Shown here: piece after piece, positions 27,245 to 35,789 of the stretch | Numbering within the stretch: the first letter of the stretch is position 1 | How the letters are laid out: the number at the start of each line of letters is the position of its first letter | Source: Actinomycetota bacterium | GTDB lineage: Bacteria; Actinomycetota; Acidimicrobiia; Acidimicrobiales; Iamiaceae | Reading direction: 5' to 3' | Assembly: GCA_019639095.1 (NCBI GenBank) | Contig: JAHBSN010000003.1 | Span: forward strand, 1 to 38,957 | Length of the DNA stretch: 38,957 bases | The notes under the pieces: generated by a model | Databases searched by the model: none | What the model was told of the DNA's origin: nothing | Seen by the model: only the letters and a program-made list of their open reading frames with translations | Translations under genes and position numbers: made by a program

Positions 27245-27275
27245 ACGCCCGCACCCCGATCGGGGGTGCGGGCGT
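27245..27275 (-). terminator. Strong hairpin after the alcohol dehydrogenase gene
   Basis: Perfect 13-base stem ACGCCCGCACCCC (27245-27257) with GGGGTGCGGGCGT (27263-27275), loop GATCG, about 40 bases past the stop on the minus strand and before the DUF35 operon promoter. No T tract follows. Confidence 0.55.
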
Positions 27276-27314
27276 CGAGCGGTTCGCCGGGGCCCCGCGT
27301 GGGGGGGCGGAGCG

Positions 27315-28394
27315 TCAGAAGGTGATGACCTGGCGGATGACCTCGCCGCGCTTCATGGCGTCGAAGGCGTCGTTGATGTCGTCGAGCTTCATCTTCGTGG
27401 TGATCATGCCCTCGAGGTCGAGCTGGCCGGCCTTCCACAGGCGCAGCAGCTTGTGGAAGTCCGAGCGCACGTCCACCGAGCCGTAGTAGCTGCCCATGAA
27501 GGTCTTCTCGGAGAAGAAGAGCTCGAACCCGTTGAACGAGACCTCCTTGTCCATGGCGCCCACGCCGATGATGCAGGCGGTGCCCCCGCGGCGCACCGCG
27601 TCGAACGCGGCGCGCATGGTGACGGGCAGGCCGATCGCCTCGAAGGCGTAGTCGAAGCCGTCGCCGGTGAGCTCGGCCTGCAGCGCGGCGAGGTCGTCGG
27701 GCTTGCAGGCGTGGGTGGCGCCGAAGGTCTTGGCGGTCTCGAGCTTCTCGTCCACCAGGTCGACCGCCACGATGATGGCGGCGCCGGCCACGTGGGCGCC
27801 CTGGATGGCGGAGATGCCCACGCCGCCGCAGCCGAAGACCACCACCGACGAGCCCGGCTTCACCTTGGCGGTGTTGATGGCGGCACCCACGCCGGTGCTC
27901 ACGCCGCAGCCGATCAGCGAGGCGATCTCGAAGGGGACGTCGTCGTCGATCTTGATCGCCGCCTCCTGGGGCAGCGTGAGGTACTCGGCGAAGGTGCCGG
28001 TGCCGGCCATGCCGAACACGGGCTCGCCGTTGCGGGTGAACTTGGGCGTGCCGGCGATGGTGAACTGGATCATTACGCACAGGTGCGGCGACTTGCGCTC
28101 CACGCAGTTGTTGCACTTCCCGCAGGGGGGCGACCAGGCCACGATCACGTGGTCGCCCTCGGCCAGTCCGGTGACGCCCTCGCCCACCTCGGTCACGATC
28201 CCGGCGCCCTCGTGGCCGGGCACGAACGGCGCCGGCTGCGGGAGTGAGCCGTTCATCGCGTGGAGGTCGGAGTGGCAGACGCCGGTGGCCTCGATCTTGA
28301 CGGTGACCTCGCCGGGCCCGGGCGGGAGGACCTCCAGGTCGTCGACGATCTCGAGCTTCTCGTCGCCGGTGTTGAGCAGCACGGCTGCGCGCAT
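27315..28394 (-). CDS. Zinc-dependent alcohol dehydrogenase (class III/NDMA-dependent type)
   Basis: 359-residue medium-chain dehydrogenase. Catalytic zinc ligands C40 and H61 (GVCHSDLH, GHEGAG), structural zinc cysteines C91, C94, C97 and C106, and the NAD-binding GCGGVGISAIQGA are present. Segments such as LIGCGVSTGVGAAINTAKV mark the class III-like branch. ATG 28394 follows AAGGGGAG; the longer frame upstream is a His/Thr-rich translation of GGTGGTGTGG repeats and is rejected. A KstR-like site lies 68 bases upstream. It could oxidise the terminal alcohol of the sterol side chain. Confidence 0.92.
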   Translation of the reverse strand: MRAAVLLNTGDEKLEIVDDLEVLPPGPGEVTVKIEATGVCHSDLHAMNGSLPQPAPFVPGHEGAGIVTEVGEGVTGLAEGDHVIVAWSPPCGKCNNCVERKSPHLCVMIQFTIAGTPKFTRNGEPVFGMAGTGTFAEYLTLPQEAAIKIDDDVPFEIASLIGCGVSTGVGAAINTAKVKPGSSVVVFGCGGVGISAIQGAHVAGAAIIVAVDLVDEKLETAKTFGATHACKPDDLAALQAELTGDGFDYAFEAIGLPVTMRAAFDAVRRGGTACIIGVGAMDKEVSFNGFELFFSEKTFMGSYYGSVDVRSDFHKLLRLWKAGQLDLEGMITTKMKLDDINDAFDAMKRGEVIRQVITF

Positions 28395-28462
28395 GGTGGG
28401 ACTCCCCTTGTGGTGCGGACCCCGGGTGGTGTGGACCCTGGTGGTGTGGTGGCGGGGAGCGT

Positions 28463-28480
28463 ACTGCAACACGTTCTAGT
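28463..28480. promoter_or_regulatory. KstR-like operator between alcohol dehydrogenase and deacetylase genes
   Basis: ACTGCAAC-AC-GTTCTAGT, two mismatches between the arms, AAC-NN-GTT core intact. It could serve either or both divergent genes. Confidence 0.65.
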
Positions 28481-28519
28481 GAGGGACCCGGCCCGGCAGG
28501 CGGGACGAGACCGATCGCT

Positions 28520-29566
28520 ATGCTCCGCCGGGCACGCGCCGAGAGGGCCAGGAGTGCGTTGGACGTGGCACGAGAGCACCCCACCGGCCGGCCCGCGTGG
28601 CCCGGCGGCGCCCGGTTCGCCTTCACCGTCTTCGACGACACCGACCTCTCCACGCTCGAGACGGCCGCGCCGGTCTACGACCTGCTGACCGACCTCGGGT
28701 TGCGGGTCACCAAGTCGGTCTGGCCGGTGGCGCCCACCCGGCCGGTGCACACCACCGGATCCACCTGCGCCGAGCCCGACTACCTCACCTGGGTCCTGCG
28801 ACTCCAGGAGGCCGGCCACGAGATCGGCTACCACAACGCCACCGACCACTCCTCCACGCGCGCCGAGACCATCGCGGCACTGGACCGGTTCCGTGAGCTC
28901 TTCGGCCACGATCCCCGCACCGGCGCCGACCACTCGGGCAACCGCGAGGCGATCTGCTGGGGCCCGGCGCGGCTGAGCGGGGTGCGCGCCCGCGCCTACG
29001 CCCTGGCGCTGGCCGCCGCCCGTCCCGGCCAACCGGTGGGCGCGGGCGCCGAGCCCACCAGCCCGTACTTCTGGGCCGACGTGCTGCGCGACCGCATCGA
29101 CTACTGGCGCAACTTCTCCTTCCCCCGGATCGACACGCTGGCGGCCTGCCCCGAGATGCCGTACCACGATCCCCGCCAGCCCTACGTCAACCGCTGGTTC
29201 GCCGCCACCCACGCCCCGCATCGCACGCCGTTCCTGCGCGTGGTGACCCCCGAGGCCCTCGACGAGCTCGAGGACGCCGGCGGGGCGTGCATCGTCTACA
29301 CGCACTTCGGCGTCGAGTTCGCGGAGGAGGGGCGGCTCGACCCGCGCTTCGTCCGGGTCATGGAGGACCTCGCCTCGCGCCGGGGCTGGTTCGTGCCGGT
29401 GGCCACGCTGCTCGACCACCTCCGGGCCCGGCCCGGCCACGTCGACGTGCTCGACGACCGCCGGCGGGCCCGGCTCGAGACCCGCTGGGCGCTCGACCAC
29501 CTGCGCACGCGCGCCGGCAGCGAGCTCGACAAGGCGCGGGCCCGCCGTGCCGGGCATCCGGTGTGA
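28520..29566 (+). CDS. NodB-type polysaccharide deacetylase family protein
   Basis: 348-residue carbohydrate esterase 4-like protein: acid pair D39-D40 (FTVFDDTD) and His pair H105/H110 (IGYHNATDHSS, four residues between). It would remove acetyl groups from sugars, but the metal triad is not textbook. No signal peptide, so cytoplasmic. ATG 28520 is given; TTG 28559 or GTG 28565 are plausible because AGGAG (28550-28554) precedes them. It overlaps the next gene as GTGTGA. Its role next to sterol genes is unclear. Confidence 0.75.
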   Translation: MLRRARAERARSALDVAREHPTGRPAWPGGARFAFTVFDDTDLSTLETAAPVYDLLTDLGLRVTKSVWPVAPTRPVHTTGSTCAEPDYLTWVLRLQEAGHEIGYHNATDHSSTRAETIAALDRFRELFGHDPRTGADHSGNREAICWGPARLSGVRARAYALALAAARPGQPVGAGAEPTSPYFWADVLRDRIDYWRNFSFPRIDTLAACPEMPYHDPRQPYVNRWFAATHAPHRTPFLRVVTPEALDELEDAGGACIVYTHFGVEFAEEGRLDPRFVRVMEDLASRRGWFVPVATLLDHLRARPGHVDVLDDRRRARLETRWALDHLRTRAGSELDKARARRAGHPV

Positions 29567-30549
29567 TCCGACTCGAGCGGGTGGCTGCGCCCGACGTGCC
29601 GTGGGCCGAGCTCGACGACGCGCCCGACCGCACCGTGGCCCAGACCCGTGCCTGTCTCGACTTCCTGGTGGAGACCCAGGGCGCCGAGCCGGTGCTGGCC
29701 CGGGTGCTCCACGGCACCGACCCCGTCGGCTGGTTCGGCGGCGCGATGGTCCGCCGGTTCGGCCTGCGGATCCTGGGCAGCCCGCTGCGCGGCTGGACCA
29801 CGGCCGCCATGGGCTTCGTGCTGGACCCGGGCGTGGATCGGGCGGCGGCCACGGAGGCGCTCGGCCGGTTCGCCTTCGGCGAGTTGCGCTGCGTGCACCT
29901 CGAGGTGGCCGACCGGGCGTGCCGTGACGGGGATCGCCCACCGACCGGGTTCCACGTCGGCCACCTGCCGGGCTGGGAGCTGGACCTGCAGCGCGACGAC
30001 GACGCGCTGCTCGCCGCCATGAAGCCCAACGGCCGGCGAGACGTTCGGCGAGCGCTGCGCAACGGGATCGTGGTCGAGGAGGTCGACCCCACCGCTCCTG
30101 GGGACTTCGTGGCCGAGTACTACGCGCAGGTGGCGGCGGCGTTCGCCAAGCGCGGCCGCACCCCCACCTACCCGCCCGAGCGCGTGGCGGCCCTGCTGCG
30201 CCACCTCGGCCCCACGGGGCACCTGCTCGTGCTGCGGGCGAGGACGCCGGACGGCGAGCCGGCGGCCACCGGCATCTTCCCCGGACTGCCAGGGGGCACG
30301 GCCGAGTTCTGGATGGGCGCCAGCGTGCGCGCCCACCAGCACCTCCTGCCCAACGAGGCCCTGATGTGGTCGGCGCTGCGCGCCTGGCGCGACCGCGGCG
30401 CCGCCCGCATGAACTTCGGCGGCGGCGGGTCCTACAAGGCCAAGTACGGCGGCGAGCCCCACCGGCTCCCCCAGTTCCGCCGCTCGCGCCCCGCCGTCCT
30501 GGAGCACGCGAGGGCCGCCCTCCTCCGCGCCCGCCACCTCCGCCCCTGA
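29563..30549 (+). CDS. FemAB/GNAT-like acyltransferase
   Basis: 328-residue protein with the double-GNAT pattern of FemAB-like enzymes: first half LGSPLRGWTTAAMGFVLDP, then LPGWELDLQRDDDALLAAMK, NGRRDVRRALRNGIVVEEV and the second-half core ATGIFPGLPGGTAEFWMGAS and NFGGGGSYKAKYGGEPHRL. Such enzymes transfer acyl or aminoacyl groups to cell-wall or exopolysaccharide acceptors. GTG 29563 overlaps the deacetylase stop, indicating coupling. Together they suggest modification of a surface glycan. Confidence 0.78.
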   Translation: MIRLERVAAPDVPWAELDDAPDRTVAQTRACLDFLVETQGAEPVLARVLHGTDPVGWFGGAMVRRFGLRILGSPLRGWTTAAMGFVLDPGVDRAAATEALGRFAFGELRCVHLEVADRACRDGDRPPTGFHVGHLPGWELDLQRDDDALLAAMKPNGRRDVRRALRNGIVVEEVDPTAPGDFVAEYYAQVAAAFAKRGRTPTYPPERVAALLRHLGPTGHLLVLRARTPDGEPAATGIFPGLPGGTAEFWMGASVRAHQHLLPNEALMWSALRAWRDRGAARMNFGGGGSYKAKYGGEPHRLPQFRRSRPAVLEHARAALLRARHLRP

Positions 30550-30564
30550 TCCCGTCCCCCCCCG

Positions 30565-30694
30565 GGCGAATGTGCGGTACCCCAGCCGCATTCGCGCCGA
30601 TTTCGCGCGTGAAGTTCGCTGCGGCGTTGCGGGAGCCCGGCGAACCTCACGCGCCAGATCGACAGGAACGTTGCTCTGGTACCGCACATTCGCC
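30565..30694. repeat. Nested 130-base palindrome
   Basis: Outer arms are 17-base perfect complements, GGCGAATGTGCGGTACC (30565-30581) and GGTACCGCACATTCGCC (30678-30694). Inner arms GCGCGTGAAGTTCGC (30605-30619) and GCGAACCTCACGCGC (30640-30654) have one mismatch. It is non-coding, between the FemAB-like gene and a KstR-like site. It could be a terminator, a mobile mini-element or a structured RNA. Confidence 0.75.
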
Positions 30695-30725
30695 GACGAG
30701 GTGGACGCGCTGGGGGCGGTGGCGG

Positions 30726-30745
30726 AACTGCAACGTGTTCTCGTT
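30726..30745. promoter_or_regulatory. KstR-like operator before an acyl-CoA synthetase gene
   Basis: AACTGCAAC-GT-GTTCTCGTT, two mismatches between arms; ends 20 bases before ATG 30766. Confidence 0.72.
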
Positions 30746-30765
30746 TTCTCCTACAGTCCCCGGCC

Positions 30766-32313
30766 ATGGCTGACCTCGGATTCTGGCGACTGGCGGAAGC
30801 GGACCCGGCGCACCTCGCGCTCGTGGGCCCCGACGGGACGGAGCGCACCGCAGGTGAGCTGCTCGCTGCGTCGCATCGGGCGGCCAACGGGCTCCGGGCG
30901 CTCGGCCTCGAGAACGGCGACACCGTGGCGCTCCTGCTGCCCAACTCCATCGAGCTGATCGAGATCTACCTGGGCGCCCTCGAGATCGGCCTGTACGTGA
31001 CGCCGATCAACTGGCACCTCGTGGGTCCCGAGGTGGCCTACATCCTGGGCGACAGCGACGCGAAGGTCTTCGTGGCCCACGAGCGCTTCGCCGAGGTGGC
31101 CCGCGCTGCGGCCGAGGAGGCCGGGTTCCCGGCCGACCGGTCCTTCGCCGTCGGGACCGTGGACGGCTTCCGGCCGCTGGCCGAGCTCACCGACGGCCAG
31201 CCCGACACCGCACCTGAGGGTCGCACCACCGGTGCCGCCATGCACTACACCTCGGGCACCACCGGTCGGCCGAAGGGCGTCAAGCGCGGGCTGTTCGAGA
31301 TCGACCCGTCGGACATGGGCGAGCTGCTCACCATGCTCCCGGGGCTGTTCGGCGTGGGCGCCCACGACGGCCACGTGCACCTCACGGTGTCGCCGCTCTA
31401 CCACACCGCGGTGCTGATGTGGACCGGCTGCGCCCTGCACCTCGGCCACACCGTGGTGCTCATGGACAAGTGGACCGGCGAGGAGACGCTCCGCCTGATC
31501 GATCGCTACCAGGTCACGTACTCCCACATGGTGCCCACCCAGTTCGTGCGGCTGCTCGACCTCCCCGAGGAGACCCGCGCCGGCTACGACGTCAGCTCGC
31601 TGCGCAACATGATCCACGGCGCCGCGCCCTGCCCCCAGGAGATCAAGCACCGCATGATCGACTGGTGGGGCGACACCATCCAGGAGTACTACGCGGCCAC
31701 CGAGGGCGGCGGCACGGTGATCACCGCGGCCGAGTGGAAGGAGCGTCCGGGCTCGGTGGGCACCGCCTGGCCCGGCAGCGAGATCCGCATCTACGACGAC
31801 GAGGGCAACCAGCTCCCCGCCGGCAAGATCGGCACCGTCTACATGCAGCTCATGGCCGACTTCGAGTACAAGGGCGACTCGGCCAAGACCAAGGCCAACC
31901 GCATCGAGAACTTCTTCACCGTGGGCGACCTCGGCGAGATGGACGAGGCCGGCTACCTGTACCTGCGGGACCGCAAGGCCGACATGATCATCTCGGGCGG
32001 AGCCAACATCTACCCGGCCGAGATCGAGGGCGAGCTCATCAACCACCCGGCCGTCCAGGACGTGGCCGTCTTCGGCATCCCGAACGCCGACTGGGGCGAG
32101 GAGATCAAGGCCGTGGTGGAGCTCCACGAGGGGTTCGAGCCGAGCGACGAGCTCGCCACCGAGATCCTGGCGTGGGCCGGCACCCGGATGGGCAAGTTCA
32201 AGCTGCCCCGCTCGATCGACTTCGTCGACGCGCTGCCCCGCGAGCCCAACGGCAAGCTGATCAAGCGGAAGCTGCGCGACCCGTACTGGGAGGGCGTCGA
32301 CCGCCAGATCTGA
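30766..32313 (+). CDS. Acyl-CoA synthetase (FadD, possibly FadD17-like)
   Basis: 515-residue ANL-superfamily ligase that activates a carboxylic acid through an acyl-adenylate to a CoA ester. P-loop YTSGTTGRPKG (161-171), adenine-binding YYAATEGGG, hinge DRKADMIISGGANIYPAEIE and the catalytic Lys in PNGKLIKRKL are all present. It is controlled by its own KstR-like site. Substrate may be a sterol side-chain acid or a fatty acid; FadD17 is the family member in equivalent mycobacterial clusters, but this is a guess from context. Convergent with kstR, 33 bases apart. Confidence 0.92.
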   Translation: MADLGFWRLAEADPAHLALVGPDGTERTAGELLAASHRAANGLRALGLENGDTVALLLPNSIELIEIYLGALEIGLYVTPINWHLVGPEVAYILGDSDAKVFVAHERFAEVARAAAEEAGFPADRSFAVGTVDGFRPLAELTDGQPDTAPEGRTTGAAMHYTSGTTGRPKGVKRGLFEIDPSDMGELLTMLPGLFGVGAHDGHVHLTVSPLYHTAVLMWTGCALHLGHTVVLMDKWTGEETLRLIDRYQVTYSHMVPTQFVRLLDLPEETRAGYDVSSLRNMIHGAAPCPQEIKHRMIDWWGDTIQEYYAATEGGGTVITAAEWKERPGSVGTAWPGSEIRIYDDEGNQLPAGKIGTVYMQLMADFEYKGDSAKTKANRIENFFTVGDLGEMDEAGYLYLRDRKADMIISGGANIYPAEIEGELINHPAVQDVAVFGIPNADWGEEIKAVVELHEGFEPSDELATEILAWAGTRMGKFKLPRSIDFVDALPREPNGKLIKRKLRDPYWEGVDRQI

Positions 32314-32346
32314 GCGGTCGGCCGGCCGGGCCTCCCCGGTGCCGGC

Positions 32347-32949
32347 TCAGCGGTCGTACTGGTCGAGCACCAGGTGGGCGGCGAGGTCGACCTCGTCGGC
32401 CACCTTCGACATGCCCGACCAGCCGTTGACCCAGCCGATCAGGGCCGAGAACCACACGTGGCCGAGGGTGCGGGTGACGTGGGCCTGGAACTCGGGATCG
32501 AAGTCGTCGCCGAGGGCGGTCGACAGGATGCGCACCATGGAGGCCGACACGTCCTCCTGGCAGGCCGCTGCGCCGCGATCGGGCGACAGCAGGGCGGTGA
32601 CCACGGCCTCGGACAGCTCGGGCTCGCGCTCCATGGCCCGGGTGGCCCGCCGGAGCACGTCGAGCACCCGCTCGACGGTGGTGTCGCCTCGCGGGGGCCG
32701 CTGGCCGACCCGGCGCTCCAGGTCGTTCACCCACTCCACCATGGCCGCCGCCAGGAGGTGGTCCTTCGACGAGAAGTAGCGGTAGATCGTGCCGAGGGCG
32801 ACGCCGGCGGTGGTGGCGACGTCGCGCATCTGCACCGCGTCGTAGCCACCCGACGCACCGAGCTCGAGGGCGGCGCGCAGCACGCGCTCGCGCCGCGCCG
32901 CCTGGCTCTTGGTGAGCGTGAGGGACTCGGCCTCGGGACCGGCGCTCAT
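32347..32949 (-). CDS. kstR: TetR family regulator, KstR-like repressor of sterol catabolism
   Basis: 200 residues, as in mycobacterial KstR (Rv3574). The DNA-binding region (about 34-66) reads GGYDAVQMRDVATTAGVALG followed by TIYRYFSSKDHLL, nearly the KstR sequence I recall (GGYDAVQMRAVAERADVAVG, TLYRYFPSK). KstR is released from DNA by 3-oxo-cholestenoyl-CoA type ligands. The ATG overlaps the fadE stop by four bases (ATGA), so it is co-transcribed from a promoter carrying a KstR-like site and is probably autoregulated. Seven similar sites in the window are its likely targets. Confidence 0.9.
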   Translation of the reverse strand: MSAGPEAESLTLTKSQAARRERVLRAALELGASGGYDAVQMRDVATTAGVALGTIYRYFSSKDHLLAAAMVEWVNDLERRVGQRPPRGDTTVERVLDVLRRATRAMEREPELSEAVVTALLSPDRGAAACQEDVSASMVRILSTALGDDFDPEFQAHVTRTLGHVWFSALIGWVNGWSGMSKVADEVDLAAHLVLDQYDR

Positions 32950-34181
32950 GCGCCCGAGCCCTTGCGGGCGAGGTCGCGGAAGGGGACCTCGCGGTCCACC
33001 TGCGGCTCCCGGGGCAGCCCGAGCACGCGCTCGCCCATGATGTTGCGCTGCACCTCGTTGGAGCCGCCGGCGATGCGGATGGCGGGGGCGTAGAGGAAGC
33101 GGTTCTGCCAGTCCATGCCGGCGGGGGCGTCGGCGGAGAGCAGGGCGCCCTCGGGGCCGAGCAGCATCAGCGACGTGTCGCCGAGGCGGCGCAGGTACTC
33201 GGCGGCGAACAGCTTCATGACCGACGTCTCGGGCCCCGGCGGGACGCCCTTGCTGAGCGCGGTCTGGAGCCGGAAGCCGTGGTAGCGCTGGATCTGCTGG
33301 CGGATCCAGCAGTCGACGAGGGCCTGGCGCAGCAGGGGGTCGTCGGAGCGACCCCGCTTGCGGGCCAGGTCGATGAGCGCCGCGGTGTCGCTCGACTTGT
33401 TGGCGCCGGCGATGAGGCCCCGCTCGTTGGAGAGGGTGGTGATGGCGCACGCCCAGCCGCCGTCGACCTCGCCCAGCACGTTGGCGGCGGGGATCCGCAC
33501 CTCGTCGAGGAAGACCTCGTTGAAGTGCTCGGCACCGGTCATCTGGCGCAGCGGCCGGATGTCGAACCCCGGCGTGCGCATGTCGACGAGGAAGTACGTG
33601 ATGCCCTTGTGCTTGGGGGCGTCGGGGTTGGTGCGGGCGAGCAGGATGCCCCAGTCGGACTCGGCGGCGCCGGAGGTCCACACCTTCTGGCCGGTGACCA
33701 CCCACTCGTCGCCGTCTCGCACGGCACGGGTGGCGATGTTGGCGAGGTCGGACCCGGCGTCGGGCTCGCTGAAGAGCTGGCACCACACCTCGTCGCCGCG
33801 CAGCATCGGGCGGAGGTAGCGGTCCTTCTGCTCCTGGGTGCCGTGGCGCAGGATCGTGGGGCCGGCCATGCCGATGCCCACGGCGAAGGTGTTGACGGCC
33901 ACCCCGAAGCGGCTCGCCTCCTGCCCCCAGATCACCGACTGCATCGCGGTGCCGCCGCGGCCGCCCACGGCCTTGGGCCAAGTGATGCCGGCCCAGCCCT
34001 CGTCGACCAGCAGCCGCTGCCACGCCTTGGTGCGGGCCATGAACTCGTCGGGATCCATGGAGCCCTCGACGAAGCCGGTGGAGAAGTCGTCGGGGCTGCC
34101 CTTGGCCGGCGCGTGCGCCTCGAGCCACGAGCGCGCCTCGACCCGGAACGCTGCCTCTTCGGGGGTGTCGTCGAAGTCCAC
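32946..34181 (-). CDS. Acyl-CoA dehydrogenase, FadE26/ChsE4-like subunit
   Basis: 411-residue flavoprotein that introduces an alpha-beta double bond in acyl-CoA esters. Segments: CQLFSEPDAGSDLA, VVTGQKVWTSGA and the C-terminal IAGGSNEVQRNIMGERVLGL. Glu 253 in LSNERGLIAG sits where ChsE4 and isovaleryl-CoA dehydrogenase keep the catalytic base, so this looks like the catalytic subunit of an alpha2-beta2 steroid enzyme. No partner (FadE27-like) is in the window. GTG 34181 starts nine bases after the operator; the upstream frame is not conserved. Confidence 0.9.
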   Translation of the reverse strand: MDFDDTPEEAAFRVEARSWLEAHAPAKGSPDDFSTGFVEGSMDPDEFMARTKAWQRLLVDEGWAGITWPKAVGGRGGTAMQSVIWGQEASRFGVAVNTFAVGIGMAGPTILRHGTQEQKDRYLRPMLRGDEVWCQLFSEPDAGSDLANIATRAVRDGDEWVVTGQKVWTSGAAESDWGILLARTNPDAPKHKGITYFLVDMRTPGFDIRPLRQMTGAEHFNEVFLDEVRIPAANVLGEVDGGWACAITTLSNERGLIAGANKSSDTAALIDLARKRGRSDDPLLRQALVDCWIRQQIQRYHGFRLQTALSKGVPPGPETSVMKLFAAEYLRRLGDTSLMLLGPEGALLSADAPAGMDWQNRFLYAPAIRIAGGSNEVQRNIMGERVLGLPREPQVDREVPFRDLARKGSGA

Positions 34182-34189
34182 GGCGCAAA

Positions 34190-34209
34190 GGGTAGAACAC
34201 GTTCTCGTT
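34190..34209. promoter_or_regulatory. KstR-like operator before fadE-kstR
   Basis: Core TAGAAC-AC-GTTCTC (34193-34206), right arm extends to GTTCTCGTT. It is nine bases from GTG 34181, and about 100 bases before the divergent WS/DGAT gene. Confidence 0.78.
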
Positions 34210-34310
34210 CCGGGGGGTGGTCGGGCCGGACGTCCGGACCCGTGCCGCACCCGTCACACGGGCCTGCCGCCTGGCAGACTCCCCGGGCGGATCGACACCA
34301 CGGAGCGCAC

Positions 34311-35744
34311 ATGGAACGACTGACCGGGCTCGACGCGGCATTCCTCTACCTCGAGAACCCCACCAACCACATGCACGTGGCCATGACCATGGTGGTCGAC
34401 CCCTCCACGGTCCCCGGCGGGTACTCCTTCGAGAACCTCAAGGAGTTCATCCGCGGCCGGATCCACCTGGTGCCGCCCTTCCGGCGCCGGCTGGTGGAGG
34501 TGCCGCTCAACCTCGCCCACCCGGTGTGGATCGAGGACCCCGACTTCGACATCGACTTCCACATCCGCCGCATCGGCTGCCCGGCGCCGGGCGGTCGGCG
34601 CGAGCTGGGCGAGATGGCCGGCCAGATCGCCAGCACCCCGCTCGACCGGACCCGACCGCTCTGGGAGCTGTGGGTGATCGAGGGCCTGAAGCAGGACCGC
34701 GTGGGCGTGGTGACCAAGGTCCACCACTCGGCGATCGACGGATCGTCGGGCGCCGAGCTCATGGTCCACCTCTTCGACCTCGAGCCCACGCCCCCGGAGC
34801 AGCCCCCGGCGGTGGAGCTCGAGCCCGACCACATCCCGAACGACCTCGAGCTGCTCGGGCACGCCGTGGCGTCGCGGGTGCGCAAGACCCTGGCGCTCCC
34901 CCGCCTGATCGGCGACACCGTGGGCGCCGTGACCCGGGTGGTGGAGGGGCGGCGGGACCCCACCCGGCCCTTCGGCGCCGCGCCGCTGAACGCACCGCAC
35001 ACGTCCTGGTGCGGGCCGCTCAGCCCGCTCCGCTCGGTGGGGTTCGCCCGCGTCCCCCTGGCCGACGTGCGGGCCCTCAAGGACGCCTTCGGGTGCACGG
35101 TGAACGACATCGTGCTCGGGCTGTGCGCCGGCACGCTGCGCAGCTACATGCTCGACCGCGACGAGCTGCCCGACCAGCCGCTGGTGGCGGCCTGCCCGGT
35201 CTCGGTGCGGGACGAGGGCGACGCCACGGTGGGCAACAAGGTGTCGGCCATGTTCACCACGCTCGACACCCACCTGGCCGACCCGACCGAGCGCATCCGG
35301 GCCATCCAGGCCTGCACCGTGGGCGCCAAGCAGGAGCACAAGGCGGTGGGCGCCGACATGCTCCAGAACTGGGCCGAGTACGCCGCACCCAACACGTTCA
35401 ACCTGGCCTCGCGCCTGTACTCCAGCTGGGGCCTGGCCGGCAGCCACCGCCCCATCCACAACGTGATCATCTCGAACGTGCCCGGCCCGCCGTTCCCCCT
35501 CTACTACGCCGGCGCCGAGATGGTGGCGGCCTACCCGATGGGCCCGGTGATGGAGGGCGTGGGGCTCAACATCACCGTGTTCAGCTACCGCGGCTCGGTG
35601 GACTTCGGCTTCATGGTCGACCGGGAGCTCGTGCCCGACGTCTGGAACATGGCCGACCGGGTCAAGGGAGCCCTCCTCGAACTGCAGGAGGCGGCGGGCC
35701 TGGAGCCCAGCGGTTCGACGCAGCCCGCCACCTCCGGCGCCTGA
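34311..35744 (+). CDS. Wax ester synthase/diacylglycerol acyltransferase (WS/DGAT)
   Basis: 477-residue bifunctional acyltransferase family member that esterifies fatty alcohols or diacylglycerol with acyl-CoA to make storage lipid. Active-site HHSAIDG is at 138-144 (HHxxxDG), with N-terminal MERLTGLDAAFLYLE, RPLWELWVIEGL and C-terminal VSNVPGPP-type motif (IISNVPGPPFPLYYAGAEM). ATG 34311 is the start of the family homology. Lying among sterol genes it may store acyl-CoA derived from side-chain breakdown. Confidence 0.94.
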   Translation: MERLTGLDAAFLYLENPTNHMHVAMTMVVDPSTVPGGYSFENLKEFIRGRIHLVPPFRRRLVEVPLNLAHPVWIEDPDFDIDFHIRRIGCPAPGGRRELGEMAGQIASTPLDRTRPLWELWVIEGLKQDRVGVVTKVHHSAIDGSSGAELMVHLFDLEPTPPEQPPAVELEPDHIPNDLELLGHAVASRVRKTLALPRLIGDTVGAVTRVVEGRRDPTRPFGAAPLNAPHTSWCGPLSPLRSVGFARVPLADVRALKDAFGCTVNDIVLGLCAGTLRSYMLDRDELPDQPLVAACPVSVRDEGDATVGNKVSAMFTTLDTHLADPTERIRAIQACTVGAKQEHKAVGADMLQNWAEYAAPNTFNLASRLYSSWGLAGSHRPIHNVIISNVPGPPFPLYYAGAEMVAAYPMGPVMEGVGLNITVFSYRGSVDFGFMVDRELVPDVWNMADRVKGALLELQEAAGLEPSGSTQPATSGA

Positions 35745-35745
35745 C

Positions 35746-35773
35746 GCCGAACGAGAACACGTTCTCGTTCGGC
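35746..35773. promoter_or_regulatory. KstR-like operator before fadD19 (best palindrome)
   Basis: 28 bases with perfect 13-base arms GCCGAACGAGAAC / GTTCTCGTTCGGC around AC. It ends 16 bases before ATG 35790 and is the longest symmetric copy. Confidence 0.88.
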
Positions 35774-35789
35774 TGCTAGAAACCCCGCC

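Noticed and set aside
28395-28472. 26-residue N-terminal extension of the alcohol dehydrogenase
   Set aside because: It is His/Thr-rich translation of GGTGGTGTGG repeats and would run into the operator; ATG 28394 has a good ribosome site and starts the homology.
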